A DNA stretch of 34,183 nucleotides from Acidobacteriota bacterium (GCA_023391155.1 JAEWBM010000083.1:1-34183), one strand, 5' to 3'. Shown: positions 15,301 through 24,085, numbered from the stretch's first letter. The notes: a model not told the origin generated them from the sequence alone. Made by a program: numbers and translations.

Positions 15301-18142
15301 TGAGCGGGCTCGCACTGAACGCCTTGGCGAAGCGCTCTTCGGATTCGCGAAGTGCGGCCTCGGCCTCTTTCCTGACAGTGATGTCAATAACAACGATCGC
15401 CACGGAAATAGGCCGGCCCTCTGCATCGCGGACGGCAGAGACGCTGTTGTTCACCCAAACGACCTTGCAGTCTTTGGTGAGATAGCGCTTTTCCATTTCG
15501 AACGGCAGGCCGGTTCGATGCAGTTCCGCTATCTTCGCCGTACTGGTTTCGAGGTCGTCGGGGTGAATGAGGTCGGATTTCTTCATCCCGCTGAGCAATT
15601 CCCGGGGGGTGTATCCGACGATCTCGCAGAACCGATCATTAACGGTGACGAATGTGTTATCGAGAGCTATCTCGGCAACGCCCGCAACTGTTTGGTCAAC
15701 GATACCGCGATAGCGCTCCTCCGAAGCTCGGAGTTCGCGTTCTATGTCGAGACGTTCAGTGATATCGATGCAGGAGCCGATGTATCCGACGAATTCAGAG
15801 GACTCGGTAAAACGCGGGACGCCATGATCAAGAAGCCAACGGTATTCGCCATCATGCCGGAGCAGTCGATACTCCATCCAAAATTCCTTACGGGCGTTTC
15901 GGCTGTCGACAAAAGTGGCAACGGCGCGGTCACGATCCTCGGGATGGATAAGTTCGGCCCAACCATCACCCGTAACCTCATCGATCTGCTGACCGGTAAA
16001 TTCGAGCCAAGGCTTGTTGACCCAGGTGCAGTTCCCTAAAACGTCGGATTGCCAGATGAGGACGGGGGCAGCGTCAGCAACATTTCGGAAACGCGATTCG
16101 CTTTCACGGATCTCGGAATCTGCGCGCTGCCGTGCGATACCAAAGGACAGTTGGCGGGAGATAGTTAGGGACAGGTTGATCTCAGATTCCGTGAACTCGT
16201 GAGGCTCATCGAAATAGATCATGAACTTGCCGATAAGCCGGCCGTTTGAGACTAGGGGAATGAAACAGAGGGCCCGGATCCCTTCCGCAAGGATCGTCCC
16301 CTTAAGCCCAGCTTCCATCTCTTCGTTAGCGAGATCGTTGACCGCGATCGGTTCCGGGTCGACCGTGTCCGGAGTCCATGGCGAATGACCCTCGGTGGCG
16401 GAACGATAACCGTCCGAAATACCCTTCCAGCCGACGAAACGCATTACGTTGCTATCATCGTAGAGGAGGATTGAAACGCGGTCGCAGCCCAGGGCCTCAA
16501 GGATGGCATCGATCGCCCCTTCGTAGATCTCATTAAGCCCGGCGGCGCGGTTCAGACGGTCGGATAAATGGTAAAGCGCGGATTGGCGGCGGACAGTTTC
16601 CGCAAGCTCGGCAGCGGCTTTCTTTTGCTGGGTGATATCGAGAGCCGTTCCTACGATCCCGATGACCTCACCATCTGCCGAAAGCCGAGGTTCGATCAAC
16701 AGGTCATAGGACCTCTGCTCACCTCTTACCGACGCACGTATATCCCGTCGAATATTCTTACCTGTCTCAAGGACACGCTGTTTTAATTCGGTGCGCAGAT
16801 CTGCATCCGGGCCGGGGGAAAGTTCCCGATCGGTCTTGCCGATGATGTCCTGCGGATACGGCGAGAGAGGGTAGACCCATTTGTAGCGGAGGTCGCGGTC
16901 CTGTTCGTAGACGGTTACGGCCCCGCTGGATAGTGCAAGCCGGAAACGCTCTTCGCTTTCTCTCAGCTTTCGGTCGGCGAGCTTCTGATTCGTAATATCC
17001 CGTGTGAAGCATCGGGTGTGCACCAGCTTGCCTTCTTCCCAATGTCCGCTCGCATTGACGAGCCCATAACAAGTCCGGCCATCCTTGTGACGAAGGCGGA
17101 GCTCTTTTTCCGCTACGATCTCGCCCCGCTGCAACGCGGCAAAAACATCGTCGATTTCTGACGGGTCGATGTGAAAATCTCTGACAGAGTGTCCGACGAA
17201 TTCATCCTTTGTATATCCGAGCATATCCAGCTCGGCCTTGTTCGCCCAGATTATGACCCCGTCGGTATCGACCCAGTGCATAGCCACCGTGGCACTCTCG
17301 AAAAAGTCCCGGAGATTTGCCTCGCTTTGGCGAACTGCGATCTCCCGTTCCTTGTCGGCAGTGATATCGACCGATGTGCCGTATAACCGGACCGCTTCGC
17401 CGGACTCTGAATAAACGGCCTCGGCCCTGGCTTTTAGCCACCGTAATTGTCCGTCACGTCGTTTGATCCGAAACTGGATCTCATACGGCCGGCGTTCTTT
17501 AATAGCCGAATTGACCTCGTCCCAAAGGCGTTCGCGGTCGTCCTCGTAAACGTACGAATAGAAATCTGCCTCGGTGCCTCCGAACTCACCGGGTGCGAGG
17601 CCGAAGATCTCTTCCTGTTCTGAGCTCCACCAGACCGTGTCGGTGGCGAGGTCACACTCAAAGACCCCGAGCTTACCGGAGCTGAGTGCCATCGCCTGGA
17701 TGATGAAGTTTTCGAGTAGCGCAGTGTCAACAGGCTTTCGATCGGAAAGATCAAGAACGACTGCGAAAAAGCCGCGGATGTTTCCGTTTTGCCGGTCCGG
17801 AATATAAGTGACCAGGACGTTCCGAGGGCCGCCGTGGCGGTATGCGAGGAATTTTTCGAAGGTGATCGTCTCGCCGGCAAGCACCCGGCTAAGTTCTGGG
17901 AGAAGGCTTGAATAAGCGTTATCGCCCAGCACCACCTGCATGTGCTTCCCGATAACGTTCTCTTTTTCAGTAAGAAACCATTCGGTATATGTGCGGTTCA
18001 CATACCGGTAATAAAGGCCTGCATCGATGTAAGAAATGAGCGCGGGGATGTTATCCGCCACTTCGCCCAATCTTAGGGCGAAGTCATCCGGTGCTTCGTG
18101 AGACTGCGGCCCTGCCACCGATCCGTCGGGTGTTCCTTCCAT
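12389..18142 (-). CDS. Giant cytosolic multi-PAS/GAF hybrid histidine kinase with receiver domain
   Basis: A 1917-residue sensor kinase with no signal peptide or transmembrane segment. Approximate order: PAS 25-135, PAS 155-265, PAS 275-390, PAS 395-510, GAF 523-675, PAS 683-800, PAS 809-925, PAS 934-1050, GAF 1056-1220, PAS 1226-1345, GAF 1357-1525, HisKA 1543-1610, HATPase_c about 1650-1765, receiver 1795-1910. The phospho-acceptor is His1553 (LSHELRTPLN); the ATPase has the N-box (NLVQNAIKFSS), DNGIGI and a GLGLGL box. The receiver acceptor is Asp1843 (VSDIGMPEMDG), with the conserved Lys in LAKPID. PAS units end in repeated DIT…K/R signatures. It should integrate several soluble or redox/light-type signals. 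No cognate regulator or phosphotransfer protein is adjacent, so its partner lies elsewhere. ATG start at 18140-18142. Confidence 0.95.
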   Translation of the reverse strand: MEGTPDGSVAGPQSHEAPDDFALRLGEVADNIPALISYIDAGLYYRYVNRTYTEWFLTEKENVIGKHMQVVLGDNAYSSLLPELSRVLAGETITFEKFLAYRHGGPRNVLVTYIPDRQNGNIRGFFAVVLDLSDRKPVDTALLENFIIQAMALSSGKLGVFECDLATDTVWWSSEQEEIFGLAPGEFGGTEADFYSYVYEDDRERLWDEVNSAIKERRPYEIQFRIKRRDGQLRWLKARAEAVYSESGEAVRLYGTSVDITADKEREIAVRQSEANLRDFFESATVAMHWVDTDGVIIWANKAELDMLGYTKDEFVGHSVRDFHIDPSEIDDVFAALQRGEIVAEKELRLRHKDGRTCYGLVNASGHWEEGKLVHTRCFTRDITNQKLADRKLRESEERFRLALSSGAVTVYEQDRDLRYKWVYPLSPYPQDIIGKTDRELSPGPDADLRTELKQRVLETGKNIRRDIRASVRGEQRSYDLLIEPRLSADGEVIGIVGTALDITQQKKAAAELAETVRRQSALYHLSDRLNRAAGLNEIYEGAIDAILEALGCDRVSILLYDDSNVMRFVGWKGISDGYRSATEGHSPWTPDTVDPEPIAVNDLANEEMEAGLKGTILAEGIRALCFIPLVSNGRLIGKFMIYFDEPHEFTESEINLSLTISRQLSFGIARQRADSEIRESESRFRNVADAAPVLIWQSDVLGNCTWVNKPWLEFTGQQIDEVTGDGWAELIHPEDRDRAVATFVDSRNARKEFWMEYRLLRHDGEYRWLLDHGVPRFTESSEFVGYIGSCIDITERLDIERELRASEERYRGIVDQTVAGVAEIALDNTFVTVNDRFCEIVGYTPRELLSGMKKSDLIHPDDLETSTAKIAELHRTGLPFEMEKRYLTKDCKVVWVNNSVSAVRDAEGRPISVAIVVIDITVRKEAEAALRESEERFAKAFSASPLIFTLASLVDGRLVEVNEAFTAITGYAREEAIGRTTADLGLWADAADRDDELRQLHSFGRVHNREYRFRTREGDEVIGLLSAERVEIGGEPFALTVIQDITERKREEVNREFLLQIGEAIRASTEVTVLMETVLKLLGSHIKADRCFFGEVDLDAEVAFVEHEFRSDPDARSYCGAHALSEFSPSTRSIVEAGDTVRVDNVDLDERLRGDRQNYQSRGVGAYISTPLMRSGRLAATLWVNKSGPYHWSDWEADLVRAVAERTWLAVEKLRSEAHLRESEARFRDLANAMPQLVWTADPDGKVDYYNSSAAKYGNLAQSAADGEWNWQVIVHPDDRDLTTGLWSEAQSSGFYECEHRIRMKDGSFRWHLSRATAVRDPKDESVVKWFGTATDIHDQKTAQEAVNRAERQAAQEYRALLSRIVPLAQTLGTSRDLISIYRSLREFVSTSMPCSGFFISFYDPAASTRVAAYAWGEDGEVNVASLPSMPLTRDGGPNAQAVFGRKPVVTRDYMKVMSDRPHLVIGTGGGDPQSSLCVPMIVMNKLIGTIEVQSSLADAFTEEHVVALEMVANLAAAAIENVRIIEIEAAARQAAEAANQMKDEFLSVLSHELRTPLNSMLGWIRMLRTGMLEGEHVDKAMEVIERNTHQQSGLIEDLLDVSRIISGKMRIEPEPTDLRPIVQEGVEAHRPIAIAKEIDLQYSAADKPMIVEVDPLRLQQVVSNLVQNAIKFSSKGGAINVLLESDSSGGAIIRVRDNGIGIEPEFLPHIFDRFRQADASAKRSFAGLGLGLTIVRKIVELHGGTITADSSGADLGAEFTVRLPGAVSRLAPPSKTSAAAEPDSLNGISGKRILLVDDDPDSLVPLKLMLEQKKAVAEPVDSAHKALERLVASEFDVLVSDIGMPEMDGLDLIKAVRSLADPSAAGLPAIAITAYASSENRRDVLDAGYHAHLAKPIDFDELVKTIESVLDRNGR

Positions 18143-18262
18143 AGAGTGCCGAGAGTGTGGACGCGTCCTTAAATTCTAGGCTGTTTTGCGGGAGCTATCA
18201 AGATTTAATTGATTCTGAGCAGATAACCGTAGCAGGCGGAGGTTCAAATTCTATGTCGCAGT

Positions 18263-20863
18263 TCAGGAGCTAGGCATCGGGGGCAGGTCGGCGATCGCCT
18301 TCCCGATCGACAGGGTCTCGGGGTGATCTGATCCTTTCGTTCGAGTGAAAGTTTGAAACGCAAAGTTAAGATTCTCACGAGCCTCGCCATACTTTCGCTG
18401 TGCCGCGAGGTTTTTCCCCAACAAGGAACGGACGTCTGCTAGTTGGGTGTCGGAAGCTTTGTTCGAGGCCAGATATTCATGGGCTGCCCGGAGTTCCCGC
18501 TCTCCCTTGGCGAGGTCGCCCCGCCGGGTATAAAGCTCACCTCTGATCGAACGGGTTACGGCAGTAAGATAGCTGCCGTTCGGCTGTAACTCATTTTGGA
18601 TGGTTTCGGCCTTAATGAGCAATTGCTCGGCCTGCTCAAAGTTTTTCTCCTCGATATGAACCCTCGCCAAATGATTAGCTATATCGAGTGTGTAGATATT
18701 ACGATCGCCAAGGCTTGCATTCGCGATCTCGAACGATCGCGTTAATCTTTCCCTTGCTTCATCGAGATCACCTTTCAAATAGGCTATCAGGCCCAATTCC
18801 CGAAAAAAGTTTGCACCATCGGGGTTCTCGACCGACCCGCGCGATCCGATCTCGTCCAAAGCCTGGTTAAAATATTTTTGAGCCGTTTCCAGTTCGCCGG
18901 TATTGCGATAAGTAGTGCCTAAATTTCCAAGCAATATCGGAACCATGCGCCGGTCATCGCCCTGAAAATCCGCCGCCAACGCAAGGGCCTCTTTATCCAG
19001 CTCGATCGCCCGGTCAAAGTTTCCCTCCAGCCGTTCCATGTTGCCGAGCCCGGTGAGTGCACCAGCGAGAAACACTTTAGTTTCGCCGTCGACGGCCACC
19101 CTAGGACGCAAGAAATCTACCGCTGTCTGATATTGAACCCTTGCCTCTTTAAATCGTGTCTGAAGGAATAGTTGATTGCCTAAATGGCCTCGAAACTGCA
19201 TGGAGCGAAGATTGTCGGTTCCGTAGAGCGAGTCGTAATTCTGAATGGCCTGCAGTATCAGTTTTCCCGAACGTTCATAATCGCCGGTGCCTTGAAATGC
19301 CTTTCCCAGGATAAAAAAGATCTCTGCTTGCACTTCCGGCTTGTCTGCCAGCTTGCTCTGGGCATTTTGGGCCGCCAACTCCATCGCCTCAACTATTGTT
19401 GCCTGGCGTTTTCGCTCGGGATTTGGGGAGTGCCAGAACGGATTGGCAAAATTGAGTATGCTGCCGACAAAATCCAGGGCCTCCTTTTTCTTAGCCGCCT
19501 CCGACCTTGCTCTTTCTGCTTCGAGAGCGGTTTGCCGAGCCTGCCAAAGTGTGGTTCCAAGCCCGACGAGGATCGCGATCAGCAGAATTAATGCCGCACC
19601 GGCCGGGAGAGCATTACGCCCAAAGAATTTTCTGGTCCGGTAAAACAAGGTGTCCGGACGGGCCAGCACCGGAAGTCCCTTGAGATAGCGATCGATGTCA
19701 TCGGCAAAGGCCTCCACACTGGAGTATCTGCGGCCCGGTTCTTTCTTTAGCGCCTTGAGGATGATGGTGTCGAGGTCGCCCTTGAGCTGCTGCCATTTCA
19801 CCGGTCGGACCGACGGCCCGGTCTCAGACGAGCCGGAGTAATTTGTTGACAGGCCAGAGCTGTCGGTCGCCGCAGGACCGCGCGTATCACGCGACGCCGG
19901 TCTCGTTCCGCGGGCAGCCATCGACGGCAGGGGCGGGGCCTCATGAATGACCGCACCTTGAATGGCCTTCAGATCATTCTCAAGCGGGGCGAAAGGGCGG
20001 ACTCCAGCAACAAGTTCGTAAAGGACCACGCCCAGCGAATAGATATCGGTGGCGGTCGTCACGCTCTCCTTTGTTAACTGTTCAGGCGAGGCATATGAAG
20101 GGGTCATAACGCCCATTCGGGTAACTGCTGTGGAATTGTCGTCGGACTCGTCGCCCAAGAATTTTGAAATGCCGAAATCCAACAGCTTTGGGACGCCGTT
20201 CTTGTCGACCAAAATGTTGGACGGCTTTAGGTCTCGGTGAACGACAAGGTTGCGATGAGCGAAGGCAACGGCGTCGCAGACGGTTATGAACAATTTAAGC
20301 CGCTCTTCCAGTGGGAGTGAATGCGTGTCACAAAACTCGTCGATCGGTACACCATCGACAAACTCGATCGCAAGAAACGGAATGCCGTCGTCGGATGTCC
20401 CGGCGTTGAGCAGCCTGGCGATGGAAGGGTGCTCGAGGCTGCCGAGGATCTCGCGTTCAATTCTAAACCGTGTCCGGAGCGATGCCGTGTTCAATTCACG
20501 CTTAAGTAGCTTGAGCGCGACCGTCTGTTCGAGCTTACCGTCTTGCCTCTCCGCCAAAAACACGGCGCCCATGCCGCCTGATCCTAATTCCCGGGTGATC
20601 TTATAGATATCGACCGATTGGCCGATCGCGTTTCCTGAATCCGGTTCAAAAAAGTCGCACGAAAAATCAAGCGCGGTAAGGTCGAAAGAGGCCGCAGCTT
20701 CGGCCTCACGGCCTAGGAGATCTCGGACTTCGTTCTTGACTTCTTGCTTAATCGACGAGTTTGCCAAAAACCGCTCCCGCTCTGACGGCGAAAGGCCCAC
20801 TAAGTGTTCAAGTATCTCATCGACTTTGTTCAGATTGATCTCGGCCATGAAGTTTATCGCCAC
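18263..20863 (-). CDS. Ser/Thr protein kinase with transmembrane segment and TPR tail (PknB-like)
   Basis: An 866-residue protein. The kinase domain (about 85-395) shows the glycine loop ELGSGGMGAVF (92-102), ATP-binding Lys118 (VALKLLK), the catalytic loop HRDLKPSN with Asp211, DFG (229-231) and SPEQ in place of APE (259-262), so it should be active. One membrane helix lies at about 419-440, and the rest (about 480-860) is helical TPR repeats, probably outside the cytoplasm. A low-complexity Ser/Gly/Arg insert (about 312-352) interrupts the end of the kinase domain. The start is GTG at 20863 or ATG at 20848 (MAEINLNK). It lies 60 bases downstream of the ECF sigma gene, a pairing typical of Acidobacteriota and Planctomycetota. 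Confidence 0.93.
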   Translation of the reverse strand: MAINFMAEINLNKVDEILEHLVGLSPSERERFLANSSIKQEVKNEVRDLLGREAEAAASFDLTALDFSCDFFEPDSGNAIGQSVDIYKITRELGSGGMGAVFLAERQDGKLEQTVALKLLKRELNTASLRTRFRIEREILGSLEHPSIARLLNAGTSDDGIPFLAIEFVDGVPIDEFCDTHSLPLEERLKLFITVCDAVAFAHRNLVVHRDLKPSNILVDKNGVPKLLDFGISKFLGDESDDNSTAVTRMGVMTPSYASPEQLTKESVTTATDIYSLGVVLYELVAGVRPFAPLENDLKAIQGAVIHEAPPLPSMAARGTRPASRDTRGPAATDSSGLSTNYSGSSETGPSVRPVKWQQLKGDLDTIILKALKKEPGRRYSSVEAFADDIDRYLKGLPVLARPDTLFYRTRKFFGRNALPAGAALILLIAILVGLGTTLWQARQTALEAERARSEAAKKKEALDFVGSILNFANPFWHSPNPERKRQATIVEAMELAAQNAQSKLADKPEVQAEIFFILGKAFQGTGDYERSGKLILQAIQNYDSLYGTDNLRSMQFRGHLGNQLFLQTRFKEARVQYQTAVDFLRPRVAVDGETKVFLAGALTGLGNMERLEGNFDRAIELDKEALALAADFQGDDRRMVPILLGNLGTTYRNTGELETAQKYFNQALDEIGSRGSVENPDGANFFRELGLIAYLKGDLDEARERLTRSFEIANASLGDRNIYTLDIANHLARVHIEEKNFEQAEQLLIKAETIQNELQPNGSYLTAVTRSIRGELYTRRGDLAKGERELRAAHEYLASNKASDTQLADVRSLLGKNLAAQRKYGEARENLNFAFQTFTRTKGSDHPETLSIGKAIADLPPMPSS

Positions 20864-20882
20864 ATATCCACAACGATATGTG
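20861..20882. repeat. short perfect inverted repeat at the kinase start
   Basis: CACATAT (20861-20867) and ATATGTG (20876-20882) are perfect inverted copies with an eight-base loop. The hairpin would bury the GTG start and its upstream region in the mRNA, which favours the ATG at 20848 or hints at translational control between sigma factor and kinase. Confidence 0.3.
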
Positions 20883-20923
20883 CAAAAGGGAGTCGAACTG
20901 AGCCAAAAGCCTCCGCCGGAGCT

Positions 20924-21490
20924 CTATTGAGTCAACTCTCGATAAAGCCAGAGCCGGGCGGCGCCCCATTTTCGAACCACTGATCGAAGGCTTATGCCCA
21001 ACGCGTCGGCTATCTCGTCGTTGCTCAAACCGCCGAAAAAACGCATCTCAACGATCTTCGATTGCTCGCTGTTTATATCGGCAAGGCGTTCGAGAGCCTC
21101 ATCCAATGCCAATATAGAATGCGCCCGTTGATCGGCCGGCAACTGAACGTCGTCGATCGAAAAGTGGATAGGACTGCTTCCCCTTTTGGCGGCAGCCCGC
21201 GTACGGGCATGGTCGACCAGGATCTGCCGCATCAAGTGAGAGGCGATGCCGTAGAAATGGCTCTGGTCCCTCCAAACAAGCCCGGTCTGTTTGCTTATCC
21301 GAAGGAATGCTTCGTGAACGAGCGCCGTCGCTTGTAACGTATGGTCGTTGCGTTCGCGCGACATTAGGCTGCGGGCCTGACGTTTGAGTTCGTCATACAC
21401 AAACGGCATCAGCCGTTCTTCGGCATCCTCGGAACCTTCATTCCAGCTTCGCAGTATTCGGGTTATCTCTGACGGGGCTTGATCGGGCAT
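20924..21490 (-). CDS. ECF-type RNA polymerase sigma factor (Sig-70_X6 / TIGR02999-like)
   Basis: A sigma factor of 188 residues from the ATG at 21490 (MPDQAPSEITRIL). The frame stays open upstream to a TTG at 21601, but those 37 extra residues have no family look, so I prefer the shorter form. Region 2 contains FVYDELKRQARSLMSRER and ALVHEAFLRI, and SHFYGIASHLMRQILVDHAR is the characteristic 2.3-2.4 segment of this ECF branch. Region 4 is a helix-turn-helix (LSNDEIADALGISLRSVVRKW) preceded by VEMRFFGG. It should direct RNA polymerase to a small regulon. No anti-sigma gene is adjacent; the Ser/Thr kinase directly downstream is the likely partner. Confidence 0.9.
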   Translation of the reverse strand: MPDQAPSEITRILRSWNEGSEDAEERLMPFVYDELKRQARSLMSRERNDHTLQATALVHEAFLRISKQTGLVWRDQSHFYGIASHLMRQILVDHARTRAAAKRGSSPIHFSIDDVQLPADQRAHSILALDEALERLADINSEQSKIVEMRFFGGLSNDEIADALGISLRSVVRKWGAARLWLYRELTQ

Positions 21491-21747
21491 GGGTAAACGG
21501 CTTGTGGGCTTGCTGTGCGAATCGTACGTATGAGGCTGCTCGCACTTCTTAATATCCTCTGTAAACGCAACGATTTTGTCAGAAACAGAGAAGCCGCGCA
21601 AGACGAGCCTTGCCCTTCGGGGCTCTTGCCCGACACCACACTTACGTATGTCTCGAAAAAAAATCTAACTCTAAATGGCGTTTTCGAACCGCATCTCGCA
21701 CACATACCGATAAGGATTACAAATTTCGGCCATTCTAGAAGGAGAAC

Positions 21748-23982
21748 ATGATGCGAAGAGTGAAACGACGCAACCTCACAATAACGATATTGACCACCCT
21801 TGTAACGTTGATAGCAGTATCCTCTGCAGCTGCGACGACATTTACGGTCACTAACACAAATGACAGTGGTGTCGGCAGTTTGCGGCAGGCGATCCTCGAT
21901 GCCAATGCGACACCGGATGCGGATATAATTCAGTTCGACGCGGGAGTATTCAGCACACCGCAGACGATCACTCTGACCAGCGGTCAAATAACTATCCTAG
22001 ACAGCAACCTGACGATTAACGGACCGGGTGCCGAACTGTTGAGCATTTCCGCCAACAACAAATCCCGCAGCTTCTTGATCAGAGCAGAGAATACACCGGC
22101 AGTAACAGTAACGATCAACAATTTGACGATCAAAGACGGCAATGCCGGCGGCGGCGGTATTAGAGTAAACGACACCGGCACCGATCTCCGCGTCATTCTG
22201 AATATTTCGGGCGTTGTGATCCGCGACAATACAACAAACAGCGGTGCTGCGGGCGGCGGGATCCAGGTTGCACACGGACTTGTCGAGCTGTACGTCAATA
22301 ATTCCATTTTTCGCCGAAACACGGCAAACGGCGGCGCTGCTATCTCTTGCGGCGGCGGCGGAGGAGCGTGCGTGGCCGTGACGATCACCAACACGCTCTT
22401 TGAAGAAAATGTCGCCGGCGGCTTGGGCGGAGCCGGCTTCACCTGTTGCGGAAACGGCACGCCCACCTCCCCGATCGTTCTCGAGAACGTGGCATTCGTC
22501 AGAAACGTTGGCGGCAACAACGGCATGGTAATGAGACTTTCGCACCACTTGACACAGTTCATTTTCAGAAATGTGACCGTCGCCAACAACAACAGCGGGG
22601 TGTCGGGTAACACTGCCGCATTGCAGCTAGAATTTGGTCATTTCTCGTTCGAAAATTCGACCATCGCCTACAATACGAACAAGGACACGACCGGCTCTCT
22701 GCCCGTCGGTATCAATTCAACGTGGGGCGATACTGTGATCTCATTTCGGAATTCGATAGTTGCCAAGAACTCCAACGCGATCGGAACTGATATGGATCTC
22801 CGCGCTCAGGACCGCAACCTTGGCGAACTCGAATCCCTTGGCTACAACATCTTCGGCACCCTCGTCGGCAATACGGTCATCGAGGGCGATACGACCGGGA
22901 ATCAGATCGGAGTGAACCCCTTGCTCTATAGCCGGCCGCTCGAGAACGGCAGTTTCTTGAAGACGCTCGCCCTCTTGCCCGGCTCGCCGGCAATCGATGC
23001 CGGTGACCCGAAAGAGTTTCTCGCAACGGACCAGCGGGGCGTTGCTCGGCCGGTCGACGGAGACGGGAACGGCACCGCCTTGCCGGACATCGGGGCTTTT
23101 GAGCGAACGCCGTCAGACCTGATATTTCAAAGGCCCAGCTTCGATTTCGATGGTGACCGCCGGACGGATGTGTCGATCTTTCGCCCGATCGGTGGAGGAG
23201 GCGGTTCGGAGTGGTGGTGGCTAAACTCGTCGAACGGCAGCAATGCGGCGGTGCAGTTCGGATCAGAGACAGACGTGATGGCCCCGAGCGATTTCACGGG
23301 TGACGGGAGGATGGACGTCGCTTTCTTCAGGCCGGGGACCGGAACCTGGTACATCTTAAGAAGTGAAGATTTCAGCTTTTACTCATTCCCGTTCGGTGCG
23401 AATGGAGACACGCCGGTCCCCGGCGACTATGATGGCGATGGAAAGAGTGATCCGGCGGTGTTTCGCGACTCGTCCGGTGAGTGGTTCATTTATCGGTCCA
23501 GCGATAACCAGGTACAGATCGTACAGTTTGGCGGACCGGGTGACGAACCGATAATTTCGGATTACGACGGGGACGGCATCGACGATATCGGAATATACCG
23601 CCGCAACGGCGTAAGCGGAGGAGAGTGGTGGGTAAACCGCAGCTCGCTCGGATTGCTCGCTACGGTATTCGGCGGCCCGGCCGATAAGGCAGTGCCGGCG
23701 GATTACACCGGCGACGGGAAGGCAGATGTCGCGGTATTCAGGCCTGCCGACGGAACCTGGTGGGTCCTCCGCTCAGAGGATCAGAGCTATTACTCATTTC
23801 CGTTTGGAGTTAATGGCGACATTCCGGTCCCGGGCGACTATGACGGGGATGGCAGCGGCGATGCGGCGGTATTCCGCCCGGCGAACGGTACATGGTTTAT
23901 TCAAGGCTCGACATCCGGAACCGAGATCTATAGTTTCGGACTGAGCGGCGACGTGCCGGTGCCGAGTTCGTACGTAAGGTAA
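21748..23982 (+). CDS. Exported right-handed beta-helix protein with C-terminal FG-GAP-type calcium-loop repeats
   Basis: A 744-residue protein. A signal peptide (about 1-30, ending SAAATT) leads into FTVTNTNDSGVGSLRQAILDAN, the usual entry to a parallel beta-helix of the choice-of-anchor/pectate-lyase-like class. Helix coils rich in Asn, Val and Gly run to about residue 455, where SPAIDAGD and DIGAFER mark the end. The tail has six loops of the D-F/Y-D/T-G-D-x pattern at residues 466, 515, 560, 605, 652 and 697, each followed by an FRP-like strand, probably calcium-binding. It is likely secreted or on the cell surface. AAGGAG is three bases from ATG 21748 and six from ATG 21751, so the second Met may be the true start. 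It is divergent from the sigma factor/kinase pair. Confidence 0.9.
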   Translation: MMRRVKRRNLTITILTTLVTLIAVSSAAATTFTVTNTNDSGVGSLRQAILDANATPDADIIQFDAGVFSTPQTITLTSGQITILDSNLTINGPGAELLSISANNKSRSFLIRAENTPAVTVTINNLTIKDGNAGGGGIRVNDTGTDLRVILNISGVVIRDNTTNSGAAGGGIQVAHGLVELYVNNSIFRRNTANGGAAISCGGGGGACVAVTITNTLFEENVAGGLGGAGFTCCGNGTPTSPIVLENVAFVRNVGGNNGMVMRLSHHLTQFIFRNVTVANNNSGVSGNTAALQLEFGHFSFENSTIAYNTNKDTTGSLPVGINSTWGDTVISFRNSIVAKNSNAIGTDMDLRAQDRNLGELESLGYNIFGTLVGNTVIEGDTTGNQIGVNPLLYSRPLENGSFLKTLALLPGSPAIDAGDPKEFLATDQRGVARPVDGDGNGTALPDIGAFERTPSDLIFQRPSFDFDGDRRTDVSIFRPIGGGGGSEWWWLNSSNGSNAAVQFGSETDVMAPSDFTGDGRMDVAFFRPGTGTWYILRSEDFSFYSFPFGANGDTPVPGDYDGDGKSDPAVFRDSSGEWFIYRSSDNQVQIVQFGGPGDEPIISDYDGDGIDDIGIYRRNGVSGGEWWVNRSSLGLLATVFGGPADKAVPADYTGDGKADVAVFRPADGTWWVLRSEDQSYYSFPFGVNGDIPVPGDYDGDGSGDAAVFRPANGTWFIQGSTSGTEIYSFGLSGDVPVPSSYVR
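23143..23976 (+). repeat. six in-gene FG-GAP/VCBS-like repeats of about 45-49 codons
   Basis: Calcium-loop codons begin at 23143, 23290, 23425, 23560, 23701 and 23836. Units 2-3 and 5-6 are the most alike (both contain a YSFPFG…NGD…PVPGDYDGDG stretch), suggesting that a three-unit block was duplicated. Confidence 0.8.
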
Positions 23983-24005
23983 CAGCCTGATAGCAATAGG
24001 AATAT

Positions 24006-24040
24006 GGCCGTTGAGGAGCGAACCTCAACGGCCTTTTTTT
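24006..24040 (+). terminator. strong intrinsic terminator after the beta-helix/FG-GAP gene
   Basis: GGCCGTTGAGG (24006-24016) and CCTCAACGGCC (24023-24033) form a perfect 11-base-pair stem with a six-base loop, followed by seven T (24034-24040). It insulates the downstream heat-shock promoter. Confidence 0.95.
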
Positions 24041-24064
24041 CGTTCAGGCGCAAGTGAAAATAAA

Positions 24065-24085
24065 GTTGACAATGACACACTCAAC
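24065..24085. promoter_or_regulatory. HAIR-like HspR operator over the dnaK -35 element
   Basis: GTTGACA (24065-24071), seven bases, then ACTCAAC (24079-24085). This has the exact geometry of HAIR (CTTGAGT-N7-ACTCAAG) and matches it at 10 of 14 positions; GTTGA and TCAAC are perfect inverted copies 11 bases apart. It covers the -35 hexamer, so a bound repressor would block polymerase. The HspR gene at 27417 in the same operon makes the assignment likely. Confidence 0.65.

Noticed and set aside
15119..16039. 306-residue plus-strand frame within the PAS kinase gene
   Set aside because: Lies wholly opposite well-supported PAS domains and has no motifs.
21491..21601. 37-residue N-terminal extension of the ECF sigma factor from TTG 21601
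   Set aside because: Rare start codon, no ribosome site, and residues unlike the family, which normally begins near MPDQAPSEIT.
24010..24029. second HAIR-like inverted repeat (GTTGA…TCAAC) in the terminator
   Set aside because: Spacing is 10 rather than 11 bases and the match is explained by the terminator stem followed by seven T.
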